Assembly: GCF_007641235.1 (NCBI RefSeq)
Contig: NZ_CP038157.1
Location: forward strand, 1,302,001-1,366,000
Length of the DNA: 64,000 nt
DNA from: Corynebacterium sanguinis
GTDB taxonomy: Bacteria; Actinomycetota; Actinomycetes; Mycobacteriales; Mycobacteriaceae
Reading direction: 5' to 3'
Shown here: one piece after another, positions 54,331 to 63,278 of the stretch
How positions within the stretch are numbered: the stretch's first letter is position 1
Layout: each line of letters opens with the position of its first letter
Translations under genes and position numbers: made by a program
Notes under the pieces: model-generated
Databases searched by the model: none
What the model was told of the DNA's origin: nothing
What the model saw: the letters and a program-made list of their open reading frames with translations, nothing else

Positions 54331-55626
54331 ATGGCTGAGATCAACGACGCAACCGCAGCACGCGCCGCCGAGCGCGAAGAAGTCCTGACCAAGGCGCGCG
54401 CCGCGAAGGCCGCCGCGCCGGTTCTGGCGACGCTGCCGACCCCGGACAAGGACGCGCTGCTGCGCGATGCCGCCGAGCAGCTGGTCAGCCGCGCCGACGA
54501 GGTGCTCGCCGCCAACGCCGAGGATATCGAGGCGGGCCGCGGCGCCGGCATGAGCGAGTCGCTGATTGACAGGCTCTCGCTGGATAAGAAGCGTATCGAC
54601 GCCATCGCCGACGGCCTGCACCAAGTCGCGGGCTTGAGCGACCCGATCGGCGAGGTGATCCAAGGCCGCACGATGTCCAACGGGATCCGCATGCGCCAGG
54701 TCCGCGTGCCGCTGGGCGTGATGGGCATGGTCTACGAGGCCCGCCCGAACGTCACCGTGGATGCCTTCGGGCTGGCGCTGAAATCGGGCAACGTGGCGCT
54801 CTTGCGCGGCTCGAAGTCCGCGCGCGCGACGAACGAGAAGCTCGTCGAGATCCTGCAGGACGTCGTCGTCAGCCGCGGCCTGCCGCGCGAGATCGTGCAG
54901 CTTCTGCCGTGCGAGACCCACGAGTCGGTCCAGGACCTCATCACCGCCCGCGGGCTTGTCGACGTCGTCATCCCGCGTGGCTCCGCGCGCTTAATCAACG
55001 CGGTGGTGGAAAACGCCACGGTGCCCGCCATCGAGACGGGAACCGGTAACTGCCACTTCTACGTCGACGCCGAGGCGGACCTCGACTCCGCGATCGCGAT
55101 GCTGCTCAACGGCAAGACCCGGCGAACCTCCGTGTGCAACGCGACGGAGACGGCGCTGATCGATTCCCTCCTGCCCGCCGCCGATCAGCTGCGCGTGATC
55201 ACCGCCCTGCAGGAGGCGGAGGTGCGCGTTCATGGGGACGCCGATAAGCTTTCGGCCCTTGGGGCGCGCGACGTGGTGTCCGCGACCGAGGAGGATTGGG
55301 CTGACGAGTACCTCTCCATGGACATCGCTGTGGAGATCGTCGACGGCGTTGAGGGAGCGATCGCGCACATCGCGAAGTGGTCGACGGGGCACACTGAGGC
55401 GATAGCGTCGCGCGACGCGCACACGCTGCAGCGCTTCGCCGACGAGGTGGACGCCGCGGCCGTGATGCTCAACGCGAGTACCGCGTTTACTGACGGCGAA
55501 CAGTACGGAATGGGAGCGGAAATCGGCATTTCTACCCAGAAGCTGCACGCCCGCGGACCGATGGCGCTACCCGAGCTGACCACCACAAAGTGGATCCTCG
55601 AGGGTGCTGGCCACGTGCGCGACTAA
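54331..55626 (+). CDS. proA: Gamma-glutamyl phosphate reductase
   Basis: 431 aa. An aldehyde-dehydrogenase-like enzyme with the catalytic Cys in [13 protein letters not shown], the nucleotide region [16 protein letters not shown] and the end block [16 protein letters not shown]. It reduces the ProB product to glutamate semialdehyde. The start at 54331 rather than 54322 is chosen from the leaderless -10 box; the difference is three residues. Confidence 0.96.
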   Translation: MAEINDATAARAAEREEVLTKARAAKAAAPVLATLPTPDKDALLRDAAEQLVSRADEVLAANAEDIEAGRGAGMSESLIDRLSLDKKRIDAIADGLHQVAGLSDPIGEVIQGRTMSNGIRMRQVRVPLGVMGMVYEARPNVTVDAFGLALKSGNVALLRGSKSARATNEKLVEILQDVVVSRGLPREIVQLLPCETHESVQDLITARGLVDVVIPRGSARLINAVVENATVPAIETGTGNCHFYVDAEADLDSAIAMLLNGKTRRTSVCNATETALIDSLLPAADQLRVITALQEAEVRVHGDADKLSALGARDVVSATEEDWADEYLSMDIAVEIVDGVEGAIAHIAKWSTGHTEAIASRDAHTLQRFADEVDAAAVMLNASTAFTDGEQYGMGAEIGISTQKLHARGPMALPELTTTKWILEGAGHVRD

Positions 55627-55741
55627 GTGCAATGTGTGACACAGCCGTGAGAAAGCTGTGATCTCGACGCGACATTGATTGGGGGCGGGTATAGGATGTG
55701 AGCCGTTCAAATATTAACTCCATAGAAACGGCTGATCAGAC

Positions 55742-56698
55742 GTGTCTCGCACCCCAGCTCCCACCCTCCGCGCCACCGCGGTTTCCTTAAGCGTCGCCCT
55801 CGTTGCGGCGCTCGCCGCCATCCTCGCCCCCGCCGCGGGCCTGCCTGGTGTGCACGCACCTCAGGCCAGCGCCCAGCAGCGCTGCCCGGCCGTCGCGGTC
55901 ATCGCGGCACGCGGCTCCGGCCAAAACACTCAGGTTGTCCCCACCACCTACTCGGGCGGGGCGTCGTGGACATCCAACGGCTGGGAGGGCGAGACCATCC
56001 GCGCCTACCTGCGCCACGCCGAGGGCCGCTACCGCGCCACCCACGGCGGCGCCTCGCTGATGAACGACGTCGAGGTCATCGGCCTCGAGCCGCGCTACTA
56101 CCCGGCTGTCTACCCGGCGTACGACACCCCGGCCATCGCGGTCCCCGCCACCATTGCCCAGGCCGTCGGCCTCGCCGTGCAGTACGCCGTGCCCACCCTG
56201 CAGATGGCGCGCGCGGCGGGAACCCAGTTCCTCGACTCCGTCAACGCGGGCCGCGCGGGCGTTATGCAGGCCATCAATGACTACGAAGCCTCCAGCGGCT
56301 GCCGCCCGGGCTACATCCTGATCGGCTTCTCGCAGGGCGCGATGGTGCTGCTCGAGCACGAAAAAGAGCTCGCGGCGCGCGGCCAGCTCGCTGGTGTGGT
56401 CTACCTGGGCAACCCCAACACCGCACCGGGCGACTGGTCCACCGTTGGCGTCGGCGGCGGTGGCGCCGGCGGCGTGCTCGGCGCCCTGCCGTTTAACTCC
56501 AAGACGGCCGCCGGGACCGGCAACCGTGTCAACTACTGCCTGCCCCTCGACGGGATCTGCGACCTGTCCATCGCCACGCTGCGCGGCGCGGAAGGCAACG
56601 GTGGCAACCACGGCCGCTACTTCCTGCAGCCCTCCCCGTGGGACGACCAGGTCTCCGATAGCCTCGGTCGCTTCGTCGACCAAGTCCGCTACGGTTAA
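55742..56698 (+). CDS. Secreted cutinase-family esterase
   Basis: 318 aa, GTG start. A Sec signal peptide (hydrophobic core at about 14-34, cleavage likely near ASAQQ, residue 44). Alpha/beta-hydrolase of the cutinase/Culp type: nucleophile S197 in GFSQGA, Asp (D270 or D274 in LPLDGICD) and H290 in GGNHGRYF, with Cys pairs for disulfides. Such enzymes in mycolata hydrolyse lipid esters at the cell surface. A TATAGG -10 lies near 55690. No other gene appears to share its transcript. Confidence 0.92.
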   Translation: MSRTPAPTLRATAVSLSVALVAALAAILAPAAGLPGVHAPQASAQQRCPAVAVIAARGSGQNTQVVPTTYSGGASWTSNGWEGETIRAYLRHAEGRYRATHGGASLMNDVEVIGLEPRYYPAVYPAYDTPAIAVPATIAQAVGLAVQYAVPTLQMARAAGTQFLDSVNAGRAGVMQAINDYEASSGCRPGYILIGFSQGAMVLLEHEKELAARGQLAGVVYLGNPNTAPGDWSTVGVGGGGAGGVLGALPFNSKTAAGTGNRVNYCLPLDGICDLSIATLRGAEGNGGNHGRYFLQPSPWDDQVSDSLGRFVDQVRYG

Positions 56699-56723
56699 CG
56701 CCCCCTTCGTCCTCGGCTGGCCC

Positions 56724-56729
56724 TAGACT
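56724..56729 (+). promoter_or_regulatory. nadD -10 box, near-leaderless
   Basis: TAGACT, 8 nt before the nadD ATG at 56738. Confidence 0.45.
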
Positions 56730-56737
56730 CGCACGGT

Positions 56738-57346
56738 ATGAAACCACGCAAAATCGGTGTCATGGGCGGGACCTTCGACCCGATCCACAACGGTCACCTC
56801 GTGGCGGGCAGCGAGGTCGCCGACCGCTTTGATCTCGACGAGGTCGTTTTCGTGCCCACGGGCGACCCGTGGCAGAAGGCGGATCGCGAGGTCACCGACT
56901 CGGAGCACCGCTATCTGATGACGGTGATCGCCACCGCGTCGAACCCGCAGTTCACCGTCTCCCGGGTCGATATCGACAGGGGCGGGCCGACGTACACCAT
57001 CGACACCCTGCGTGACCTGCGCGAGGTGTACCCGACCGAGGAGCTGTACTTCATCACCGGCGCGGACGCGCTGAGCTCGATCATGTCCTGGCACGATTGG
57101 GACCGGATGTTCGACCTCGCGGAGTTCGTCGGCGTGACCCGGCCCGGCTACGAGCTGCGCGAGGACATGCTGCCCGCGAAGCACCAGGAGCGGGTGCACC
57201 TCGTGGAGATCCCCGCGATGGCCATCTCCTCGACGGACTGCCGCCTGCGCGCCAGCCAGGGCAGGCCCGTGTGGTACCTCGTGCCCGATGGGGTGGTGCG
57301 CTACATTGCCAAGAACAATCTGTACCGCACGGGCGAGGGCGCTTAA
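56738..57346 (+). CDS. nadD: Nicotinate-nucleotide adenylyltransferase
   Basis: 202 aa. The nucleotidyltransferase motif [12 protein letters not shown] and the late ISSTDCRLR block are intact. It makes deamido-NAD from nicotinate mononucleotide and ATP. It opens the conserved run nadD-rsfS-gpgP-degV, which matches Rv2421c-Rv2420c-Rv2419c-Rv2417c in M. tuberculosis. Confidence 0.96.
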   Translation: MKPRKIGVMGGTFDPIHNGHLVAGSEVADRFDLDEVVFVPTGDPWQKADREVTDSEHRYLMTVIATASNPQFTVSRVDIDRGGPTYTIDTLRDLREVYPTEELYFITGADALSSIMSWHDWDRMFDLAEFVGVTRPGYELREDMLPAKHQERVHLVEIPAMAISSTDCRLRASQGRPVWYLVPDGVVRYIAKNNLYRTGEGA

Positions 57347-57424
57347 CTAGCACATCTGCCGCAAAACGTGTGACAATGGGCGCTATAGTTGACGCTTTTT
57401 CATACCGAGAAGGATTTTAAACAT

Positions 57425-57916
57425 TTGACAGCCCTGAAGACCTCTATCGAGCAGGCCACCATTGCCGCGAAAGCGGCGGACGAGAAGCTTGGACGCAACA
57501 TTGCCGTGATTGACGTGTCCGACGTCGTGGGCATTACGGACATCTTCGTCATCGTCTCCGCCGACAATGAGCGCCAGGCCGCGGCGATTGTCGAGGAGAT
57601 CGAGGGCGATCTCACCGACGCCGGTTTCGAGCCGAAGCGCCGCGAAGGCAACCGGGAGAACCGCTGGGTGCTGCTCGACTACGGCGACATTGTCATCCAC
57701 GTGCAGCGCGACGCCGAGCGGGACTTCTACGGCCTGGATCGCCTGTACGCCGATTGCCCAGTGTACGAGGTGGAGGGCATGCCGCCCTACGAGCGCGACG
57801 TTGCCTTCGGCGATCTCGCTCAGCAAGGTGATTCGGCAAGCGTGCGCGGCGCCGAGAGGATCGAGGACCTGCCCCTGGCGGGTGAGGGCCCAGCTTCCGG
57901 CGACGACGAGTTCTAG
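57425..57916 (+). CDS. rsfS: Ribosomal silencing factor RsfS
   Basis: 163 aa from a TTG at 57425, where homology begins (LTALKTSIEQA). GAGAAGGA lies about 10 nt upstream and TATAGT (57384-57389) is a likely -10. The RsfS/Iojap core is VIDVSDVVGITDIFVI, RWVLLDYGDIVIHV and DFYGLDRLYAD. It binds L14 and blocks subunit joining in starvation. The last 40 residues are acidic and unconserved. Confidence 0.94.
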   Translation: MTALKTSIEQATIAAKAADEKLGRNIAVIDVSDVVGITDIFVIVSADNERQAAAIVEEIEGDLTDAGFEPKRREGNRENRWVLLDYGDIVIHVQRDAERDFYGLDRLYADCPVYEVEGMPPYERDVAFGDLAQQGDSASVRGAERIEDLPLAGEGPASGDDEF

Positions 57917-57928
57917 GCACTAGACGCG

Positions 57929-58597
57929 ATGAGACGACGACTAATTCTGCTGCGGCACGGCCAGACACACTACAACGCTGGCCGCCGCATGCAGGGCCAG
58001 CTGGACACCGAGCTGTCGGAGGTAGGCGTGGAGCAGGCTCGCGCCGCCGCCCAGCTGATGAAGAACCTCGGGGTGTCCAAGATCGTCTCCTCCGATTTGA
58101 CCCGTGCCCGCCATACCGCGGAGATCATCGCGGCGTCGCTGGGGCTCGAGCCGACGCACGACGCGCGCCTGCGCGAGACGCACCTTGGGCAGTGGCAGGG
58201 CAAAACCCACGCCGAGGTGGACTCTGAGCGCGGCAGGATCAGGGCGCACTGGCGAAACAACGCCGCGTGGGCGCCGCCTGCAGGGGAGAGCCGCTTGGAC
58301 GTGGCCAAGCGCGCCCGCCCCGTGGTCGACGAGCTGATGAGCACGTATTCCGAGTGGGACGCTTCGGCGGTGCTGCTCGTCGCGCACGGCGGGACCATCT
58401 CCGCGCTGACCTCGAACCTGCTGGGCTTGCGCGAGAGCCAGTACCCGCTGTTCAACAGCCTGAAAAACACCAACACCTCGCGGTTGAGCGCCGAACCCGC
58501 CTACCGCGAGGGCGAGGCTATGCCCGCGGAGTTCCCGACGGAGCCGAGTGCGGTGAAGTGGTACCTCGATGCCTGGAACCAGGGGTTTAGCGACTAA
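57929..58597 (+). CDS. gpgP: Glucosyl-3-phosphoglycerate phosphatase (histidine phosphatase family)
   Basis: 222 aa. RHG motif at R9-H10 (LLRHGQTHYN), then MQGQLDTELSE, VSSDLTRARHTAE, LRETHLGQWQG and VAHGGTI, closely following Rv2419c. The mycobacterial enzyme dephosphorylates glucosyl-3-phosphoglycerate in the methylglucose lipopolysaccharide path. A general phosphoglycerate mutase-like phosphatase is the alternative. It starts 12 nt after rsfS, and degV overlaps its stop by one base. Confidence 0.82.
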   Translation: MRRRLILLRHGQTHYNAGRRMQGQLDTELSEVGVEQARAAAQLMKNLGVSKIVSSDLTRARHTAEIIAASLGLEPTHDARLRETHLGQWQGKTHAEVDSERGRIRAHWRNNAAWAPPAGESRLDVAKRARPVVDELMSTYSEWDASAVLLVAHGGTISALTSNLLGLRESQYPLFNSLKNTNTSRLSAEPAYREGEAMPAEFPTEPSAVKWYLDAWNQGFSD

Positions 58598-59406
58598 TGA
58601 GCGTACGCATCGTTGTTGATTCTTCCGCCGGGCTGCCGAGCGACATCGCCGAGCAGCTTGGCATCACCGTCGCCGAGCTCCACGTCATGGACGTCGAGGG
58701 CGGCGGGTCTACCAGTGGCTTGTCCTCGGTCGAGCTCGCCGCCATTTACGCTCGCCAGCTCGAGCGCGGCGGCGACGACGGTGTCGTGGCTCTGCATTTG
58801 TCCAAGAGCTTTTCTTCCACCTGGTCCGCGGCCGTGTCGGCGTCGGCGGTGTTCGACGATGCGGTGCGCGTGGTGGACACCAACACCGTGGGCATGGCAG
58901 TTGGGGCGGCCGCGATGGCGGCTGCGTCGCTGGCGCGAGAGGGCGCGGACTTAGACGCCTGCGAGAAAATCGCAGAGGACACCCTCGCCAGCTCCGGGAC
59001 GTGGGTCTACCTCAGCCAGCTTGACGACTTGCGCAAGAGCGGCCGCTTGTCGACGGGCACAGCGGTGCTCTCGGCCGCTCTCCTGGCCACGAAGCCGATC
59101 CTGCACCTCAATGCCGGCAAACTGGAGCTGGCAGGCAAAACGAGGACGCAGACGAAGGCGTTTATCAAGCTCACGGAGCTGGTACAGGAGCAGGCCGAGG
59201 GCAAGCCCGTGTTCATCGCCATCCAGCACGCCGATGTCGAAGAGGCCGCGGAGACGCTGGCGGACATGCTCAGCGAGGTGCTGCCCGAGGACTCCCGCGT
59301 GCTTGTCGTGCCGCTTGTCGACGCCCTCGCCGTGCACACCGGTGCCGGGGCCATCGGGCTCTCGGCGGTCTTTTCTTCGGGCTTTGGGGATAACTCACCC
59401 GAGTAG
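58597..59406 (+). CDS. DegV-family fatty-acid-binding protein
   Basis: 269 aa. It opens VRIVVDSSAGLPSDIAEQL and has SKSFSSTWSAAVSA, VVDTNTVGMAVGA and LKSGRLSTGTA-like blocks, the DegV fold that holds one fatty-acid chain. Homologs act as FakB, presenting host fatty acids to a kinase FakA; no fakA is seen here. Its ATG shares a base with the gpgP stop. A link with the beta-oxidation genes is conceivable. Confidence 0.9.
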   Translation: MSVRIVVDSSAGLPSDIAEQLGITVAELHVMDVEGGGSTSGLSSVELAAIYARQLERGGDDGVVALHLSKSFSSTWSAAVSASAVFDDAVRVVDTNTVGMAVGAAAMAAASLAREGADLDACEKIAEDTLASSGTWVYLSQLDDLRKSGRLSTGTAVLSAALLATKPILHLNAGKLELAGKTRTQTKAFIKLTELVQEQAEGKPVFIAIQHADVEEAAETLADMLSEVLPEDSRVLVVPLVDALAVHTGAGAIGLSAVFSSGFGDNSPE

Positions 59407-59472
59407 GTGACGCTTCAACACGGTTATCCACAGCTTAAGGCGCTGAGCCTTTTCCTGCCGCGCGGCGTCGCT

Positions 59473-59478
59473 TAGCGT
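59473..59478 (+). promoter_or_regulatory. comEA -10 box, leaderless type
   Basis: TAGCGT, 7 nt before the comEA ATG at 59486. Confidence 0.42.
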
Positions 59479-59485
59479 CTGCGGC

Positions 59486-60130
59486 ATGAGCCGCCCACAC
59501 CGCCCGACTGGCACCGACCGCATCACGGAACTGCTGCGCCCGACCGGGGAGGAAGACCGCCTCGCGGTCGAGTTCCCGCCCCCACGCGTGCGCGTGGAGC
59601 CGTTGCACGCCGCGGTTGCCGTTGCCGTCGTGCTTGCCCTGGTAGCCGGCTGGGCGTTCCTTCGCCCCGCCGCGCCCGAGCCGCAGTGGGACACCGCCGC
59701 TGTGGAGGCCCCACCCGCGCAGGTGGTGGTGTCGGTGGTGGGGGAGGTGGCCAACCCCGGCCTGGTCACCTTGGAGCAGGGCGCGCGCGTGGCGGACGCG
59801 CTCGAACAGGCCGCGCCGCTGCCGCACGCCGACCTCATCTCGCTCAACCAGGCGCAGTTGCTTGTCGACGGCCAACAGATCCACGTCCAGGCGGTCGGGG
59901 CTGCTCCGGCTGGCCCCGCGGCGCAGCCGCCAGCGCCGGGGCTGGTGTCGCTGAACTCGGCTACCGCGGCGGAGCTGACCACGCTGCCGGGCGTCGGTGA
60001 CGCGACTGCCGCCGCGATCATCGCGCACCGCGAGGCCAACGGCCCGTTCGCTTCTGTAGACAAGTTGATGGACGTCAAGGGCATCGGCCCCGCCAAGTTC
60101 GAGGCGCTCAAAGACTTAGTGGGCGTCTAA
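59486..60130 (+). CDS. comEA: ComEA-type DNA-binding protein
   Basis: 214 aa. One membrane anchor (about residues 39-58), an SLBB domain (VVVSVVGEVANPGLVTLE), a Pro/Ala linker, and a C-terminal helix-hairpin-helix pair (SLNSATAAELTTLPGVGD; KLMDVKGIGPAKFEAL). ComEA captures DNA outside the membrane and delivers it to ComEC. comEC begins at the very next base after the stop. Confidence 0.93.
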   Translation: MSRPHRPTGTDRITELLRPTGEEDRLAVEFPPPRVRVEPLHAAVAVAVVLALVAGWAFLRPAAPEPQWDTAAVEAPPAQVVVSVVGEVANPGLVTLEQGARVADALEQAAPLPHADLISLNQAQLLVDGQQIHVQAVGAAPAGPAAQPPAPGLVSLNSATAAELTTLPGVGDATAAAIIAHREANGPFASVDKLMDVKGIGPAKFEALKDLVGV

Positions 60131-61765
60131 ATGTCGGAGCTGCGCCTGGTTCCTGCCGCCGTTGCCGTGTGGGCGGCCACGCTGGCGGCGATCTACTGGG
60201 GCCCGGCGGCGTCTGTAGCCGCGGTGGTGTTGGTGTGCACCGCGGTGGCCTGCGCCAGGCAGTGGGGCCAGGTCGTGCTCGTCGCGGGCCTGGGTTCCGC
60301 GGCCGCGCTGGTTGCGGTGATGCGAGTTGCCACGGCCCGCGCGTGGCAGTTCGGCACCGAAGTCCTCGGCCGGGTCTCCGGCGCCGCACACCCCATCGAG
60401 GGCCACGGCTACCTGCTGCGTGTCAGGGTTACCGGCCACCCTGGCCCGATCGCCGTCTTCGTCGACGACCTGCCTCCGGGCGTGGACAACGGAGCGGCCG
60501 TGCGAGTGACCGGGCGCGCGTCCGAGGCGGAGCAAGCCGGCACGGCGCAGGTCGTGTTCAACGGCGAGGTAGAGGTTCTGAGCGCCCCGACCGGCATGGC
60601 GGCCTGGTCGAACCACGTGAAAGAGATGTTTGCCGCCTCGGTGGCCCACACGGTTGGCCCGAGGGCGCAGGGGCTCATCCCCGGCATGGTGTTGGGCGAT
60701 ACCTCGCTGCAGTCGGAGGCGCAGCAGCAGGCCTATCTGGATACCGGGCTGTCGCACTTGAGCGCGGTGTCCGGAAGCAACGTCGCCATTGTCACCGCCG
60801 CGGCCGTGGTGCTGGCTAGCGCGCTTGGGCTCGGGCTTCGCGGTCGCATCGTGTTCGCCGCGGCGGCGCTGGCGCTGTTCGCGGGGCTGGTAGGGCCCGA
60901 GCCGAGTGTGCTGCGCGCGTCTGTCACGGGCCTTGTGGGGCTGGCGGCGGTGCTGGCGTCGTCGACCGCCGAGCCGGTGCACACGCTGTGCTTGGCCGTG
61001 ATCGGGCTCGTGCTGATCGATTCAAACCTAGCCGTCAGCTTCGGCTTCGCGCTGTCGGTTGCCGCCACCGCGTCGATCGTAGCGCTGAGCCCGCTGCTGT
61101 ATCGCTACCTTGTGTTTACCCGCTGGCCGGAGATCGTGGTGCGTGCCCTCGCCGTCGCCGTGGCCGCCGATATTGTGACGATGCCGTTGGTGGCTCTGAT
61201 GTCGGGCGAGGTGTCCATCGTTGCGGTACTGGCGAACATCCTAGTCGTGCCCGTGACTGCTCCGGTGACGGTTCTCGGCCTGGTTGCCGTGGTGCTCTCG
61301 CTCGCACCCGGCGGGTTGGAGGTGCCGATTCTATGGGTTATCGAGCCCCTGGCCGCGTGGGTTGACCTCGTCGCCACCACGGGTGCCGCGTTTCCCGGTG
61401 CCACGGTTGAGGCGGGCCCGCTCGGCGTCATCGTTTGCTACGGGTGGGTGCTCGCCGGGTTCATGGCACAGCGACCGCGCCTCACTCTGACGGCCGTTGC
61501 CGCGGCGCTCGCGGTTGCTGGCCCGGGGGCGCAGTGGCATAAACCGGTGGAGCTCAACCGCCTCACCGCGCACGTCGTCGAGCGGGAAAGCGGCATTGAG
61601 CCGGTGCCGGCGCACACGCAGGTTGTGGTCGTCCTTGAGGGCGGCCAACCCCACGACCGGCCCGTGTCCACGACCGGCGGCCTGCCGGTGCTTTACCCCA
61701 ACCGCGACGGGCCGGTGTGGCTTTACCCCGACGGCACGCAGCGCGCACAAAGCGGAAGGTTTTAA
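60131..61765 (+). CDS. comEC: ComEC/Rec2-type DNA uptake channel, no nuclease domain
   Basis: 544 aa. An N-terminal OB-like segment (about 90-165) precedes the competence domain, with HLSAVSGSNVAIV near residue 218 and about ten membrane helices. The metallo-beta-lactamase nuclease domain that follows in Bacillus ComEC is absent: after the last helix only about 85 unconserved residues remain. Single-strand import may therefore need another nuclease, or the system may not take up DNA. Natural competence is not shown for most corynebacteria. Confidence 0.9.
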   Translation: MSELRLVPAAVAVWAATLAAIYWGPAASVAAVVLVCTAVACARQWGQVVLVAGLGSAAALVAVMRVATARAWQFGTEVLGRVSGAAHPIEGHGYLLRVRVTGHPGPIAVFVDDLPPGVDNGAAVRVTGRASEAEQAGTAQVVFNGEVEVLSAPTGMAAWSNHVKEMFAASVAHTVGPRAQGLIPGMVLGDTSLQSEAQQQAYLDTGLSHLSAVSGSNVAIVTAAAVVLASALGLGLRGRIVFAAAALALFAGLVGPEPSVLRASVTGLVGLAAVLASSTAEPVHTLCLAVIGLVLIDSNLAVSFGFALSVAATASIVALSPLLYRYLVFTRWPEIVVRALAVAVAADIVTMPLVALMSGEVSIVAVLANILVVPVTAPVTVLGLVAVVLSLAPGGLEVPILWVIEPLAAWVDLVATTGAAFPGATVEAGPLGVIVCYGWVLAGFMAQRPRLTLTAVAAALAVAGPGAQWHKPVELNRLTAHVVERESGIEPVPAHTQVVVVLEGGQPHDRPVSTTGGLPVLYPNRDGPVWLYPDGTQRAQSGRF

Positions 61766-61766
61766 G

Positions 61767-62711
61767 ATGGGGCGCATGCTCAATCCCGTCCACCTCGTCT
61801 TGGGCGAAGACGAATTCCTCGCCGAGCGCGCGACGAAGACCATCATCGACGCTGCAGCCGACGGCGCGGCGCCCGAGGTCAGCCGCTTGCGCGCCGGCGA
61901 CGTCACCGAGGCAGAGCTGCTCATGGCCACGAGCCCCTCGCTGTTTGCCGAGCAGCGGGTCGTGGTGTTCACCGGCGCGGAGCAGGCGGGCAAGGAGCCC
62001 ACGGAGCTGTTGTTGCAGGCGGCACGTGACCCAGCGCCGGGGATGACGCTGATCATCGAGCACACCGGAGGCGGACGCAACAAGTCTTACGTGGCCAAGT
62101 TCAAAAAGGTCGCTGAGGTGCACACGGTCGACCCGCTGCGCGACAGGGACCGCCACGCCTGGCTGAACAACGAGTTCCGCCGCCTCGGGGCCCACCCCAC
62201 TCCCGATGTTGTTGCCGCGCTGCTAGAATCCGTCGGCTCCGATCTGCGCGAGCTGGCCACCGCGGCAAGCCAACTCGTGGCAGACACCGAGGGGGAGCTG
62301 ACGGTGAGGTCCGTTCATGCCTACTACTCCGGGGTAGCTGAGATTTCCGGGTTCGACATCGCAGACCTTGCCGTAGCCGGGCGCGCAGAGCGGGCACTGG
62401 CCTCGACGCGGCGCGCGCTGCAGCTGGGCATTAGCCCCGTCGCCCTTGCCGCGGCGCTGGCCAGGAAAGTAAGCGACATCGCCAAGCTCTACAGCACCCG
62501 TGGTAACCCCGACCAGATCGCCCGCGAGCTGGGAATGCATCCGTTTGTCGCGAAAAAAACAATGCAGGCCGCACGGACCTGGTCCGGCGAGGCCGTCTCA
62601 GAGGCCGTGATCGTCATCGCGAACCTCGACGCCGAGGTCAAGGGCCAAGGCGGTGACCCGGACTACGCGATCGAACACGCGGTGCGCAGAATCGCCGAGC
62701 TTGCGCGCTAA
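61767..62711 (+). CDS. holA: DNA polymerase III subunit delta
   Basis: 314 aa. ATG 61767 has GGAAGG 7 nt upstream; ATG 61776 is an alternative. HolA layout: PVHLVLGEDEFLAERA at the start, an AAA-like domain, then the helical collar domain (ALQLGISPVALAAALARKV). It opens the sliding clamp as part of the clamp loader. It follows comEC by one base, the usual comEA-comEC-holA order. Confidence 0.93.
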   Translation: MGRMLNPVHLVLGEDEFLAERATKTIIDAAADGAAPEVSRLRAGDVTEAELLMATSPSLFAEQRVVVFTGAEQAGKEPTELLLQAARDPAPGMTLIIEHTGGGRNKSYVAKFKKVAEVHTVDPLRDRDRHAWLNNEFRRLGAHPTPDVVAALLESVGSDLRELATAASQLVADTEGELTVRSVHAYYSGVAEISGFDIADLAVAGRAERALASTRRALQLGISPVALAAALARKVSDIAKLYSTRGNPDQIARELGMHPFVAKKTMQAARTWSGEAVSEAVIVIANLDAEVKGQGGDPDYAIEHAVRRIAELAR

Positions 62712-62714
62712 ACT
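62709..62714 (+). promoter_or_regulatory. -10 box of the ankyrin gene, leaderless type
   Basis: TAAACT overlaps the holA stop and lies 7 nt before the ATG at 62722. Confidence 0.45.
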
Positions 62715-62721
62715 GGCACGC

Positions 62722-63117
62722 ATGAACGAGCAGGAAAACCAGCACGTGCCGGAAGATGTCCAGGAGTTCGCGGGCAAGCTCTTCGAGTTGGCGCGCACGG
62801 GGGACGTGGTGCTGCTCGACTACGTCGATAACGGCGTCGACGTCAACCTTGCCAACCAGGATGGCAACACGTTTCTCATGCTCGCGACGTATGCGGGGCA
62901 TCTCGAGCTCGCGCGGGGCTTGGTTGAGCGTGGGGCGAACGTCGATAAGCTCAATGCCCGCGGTCAATCGCCGCTGGCCGGCGTCATTTTCAAGAAGGAA
63001 GACGATATCGTCGAGCTGCTTCTCCATGCCGGCGCCGACCCGCGGGCGGGTCACCCCGACGCGATCGCGACCGCACGGATGTTCGGGCGCGAGGACCTCG
63101 CCGACAAGATGCAATAA
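62722..63117 (+). CDS. Small ankyrin-repeat protein
   Basis: 131 aa. Three ankyrin repeats (VDVNLANQDGNTFLMLATYAG, read as VDVNLANQDGNTFLM and LATYAGHLEL; ANVDKLNARGQSPLAGVIF; DDIVELLLHAGADPRAG). No signal or membrane helix, so a cytoplasmic protein-binding module. Partner unknown. Small proteins of this build occur in many actinobacteria. Confidence 0.88.
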   Translation: MNEQENQHVPEDVQEFAGKLFELARTGDVVLLDYVDNGVDVNLANQDGNTFLMLATYAGHLELARGLVERGANVDKLNARGQSPLAGVIFKKEDDIVELLLHAGADPRAGHPDAIATARMFGREDLADKMQ

Positions 63118-63278
63118 GCGACGGCATTGTTAGCGTGAAAACAATTCTCGCGAAACCTATTATGAAAACCTAATCACTGTTATGCTTTCGCTAGCCGAGC
63201 ATCTGCGGCAACGTGTCACACGCCCCTAGTTACCCATGTAGTTGACAATTTTCGTGCCGAGTGAACTCCTGGAGACCG

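Noticed and set aside
53158..54921. Minus-strand open frame opposite proB and proA
   Set aside because: Composition is that of antisense GC-rich coding DNA; proB and proA are unambiguous.
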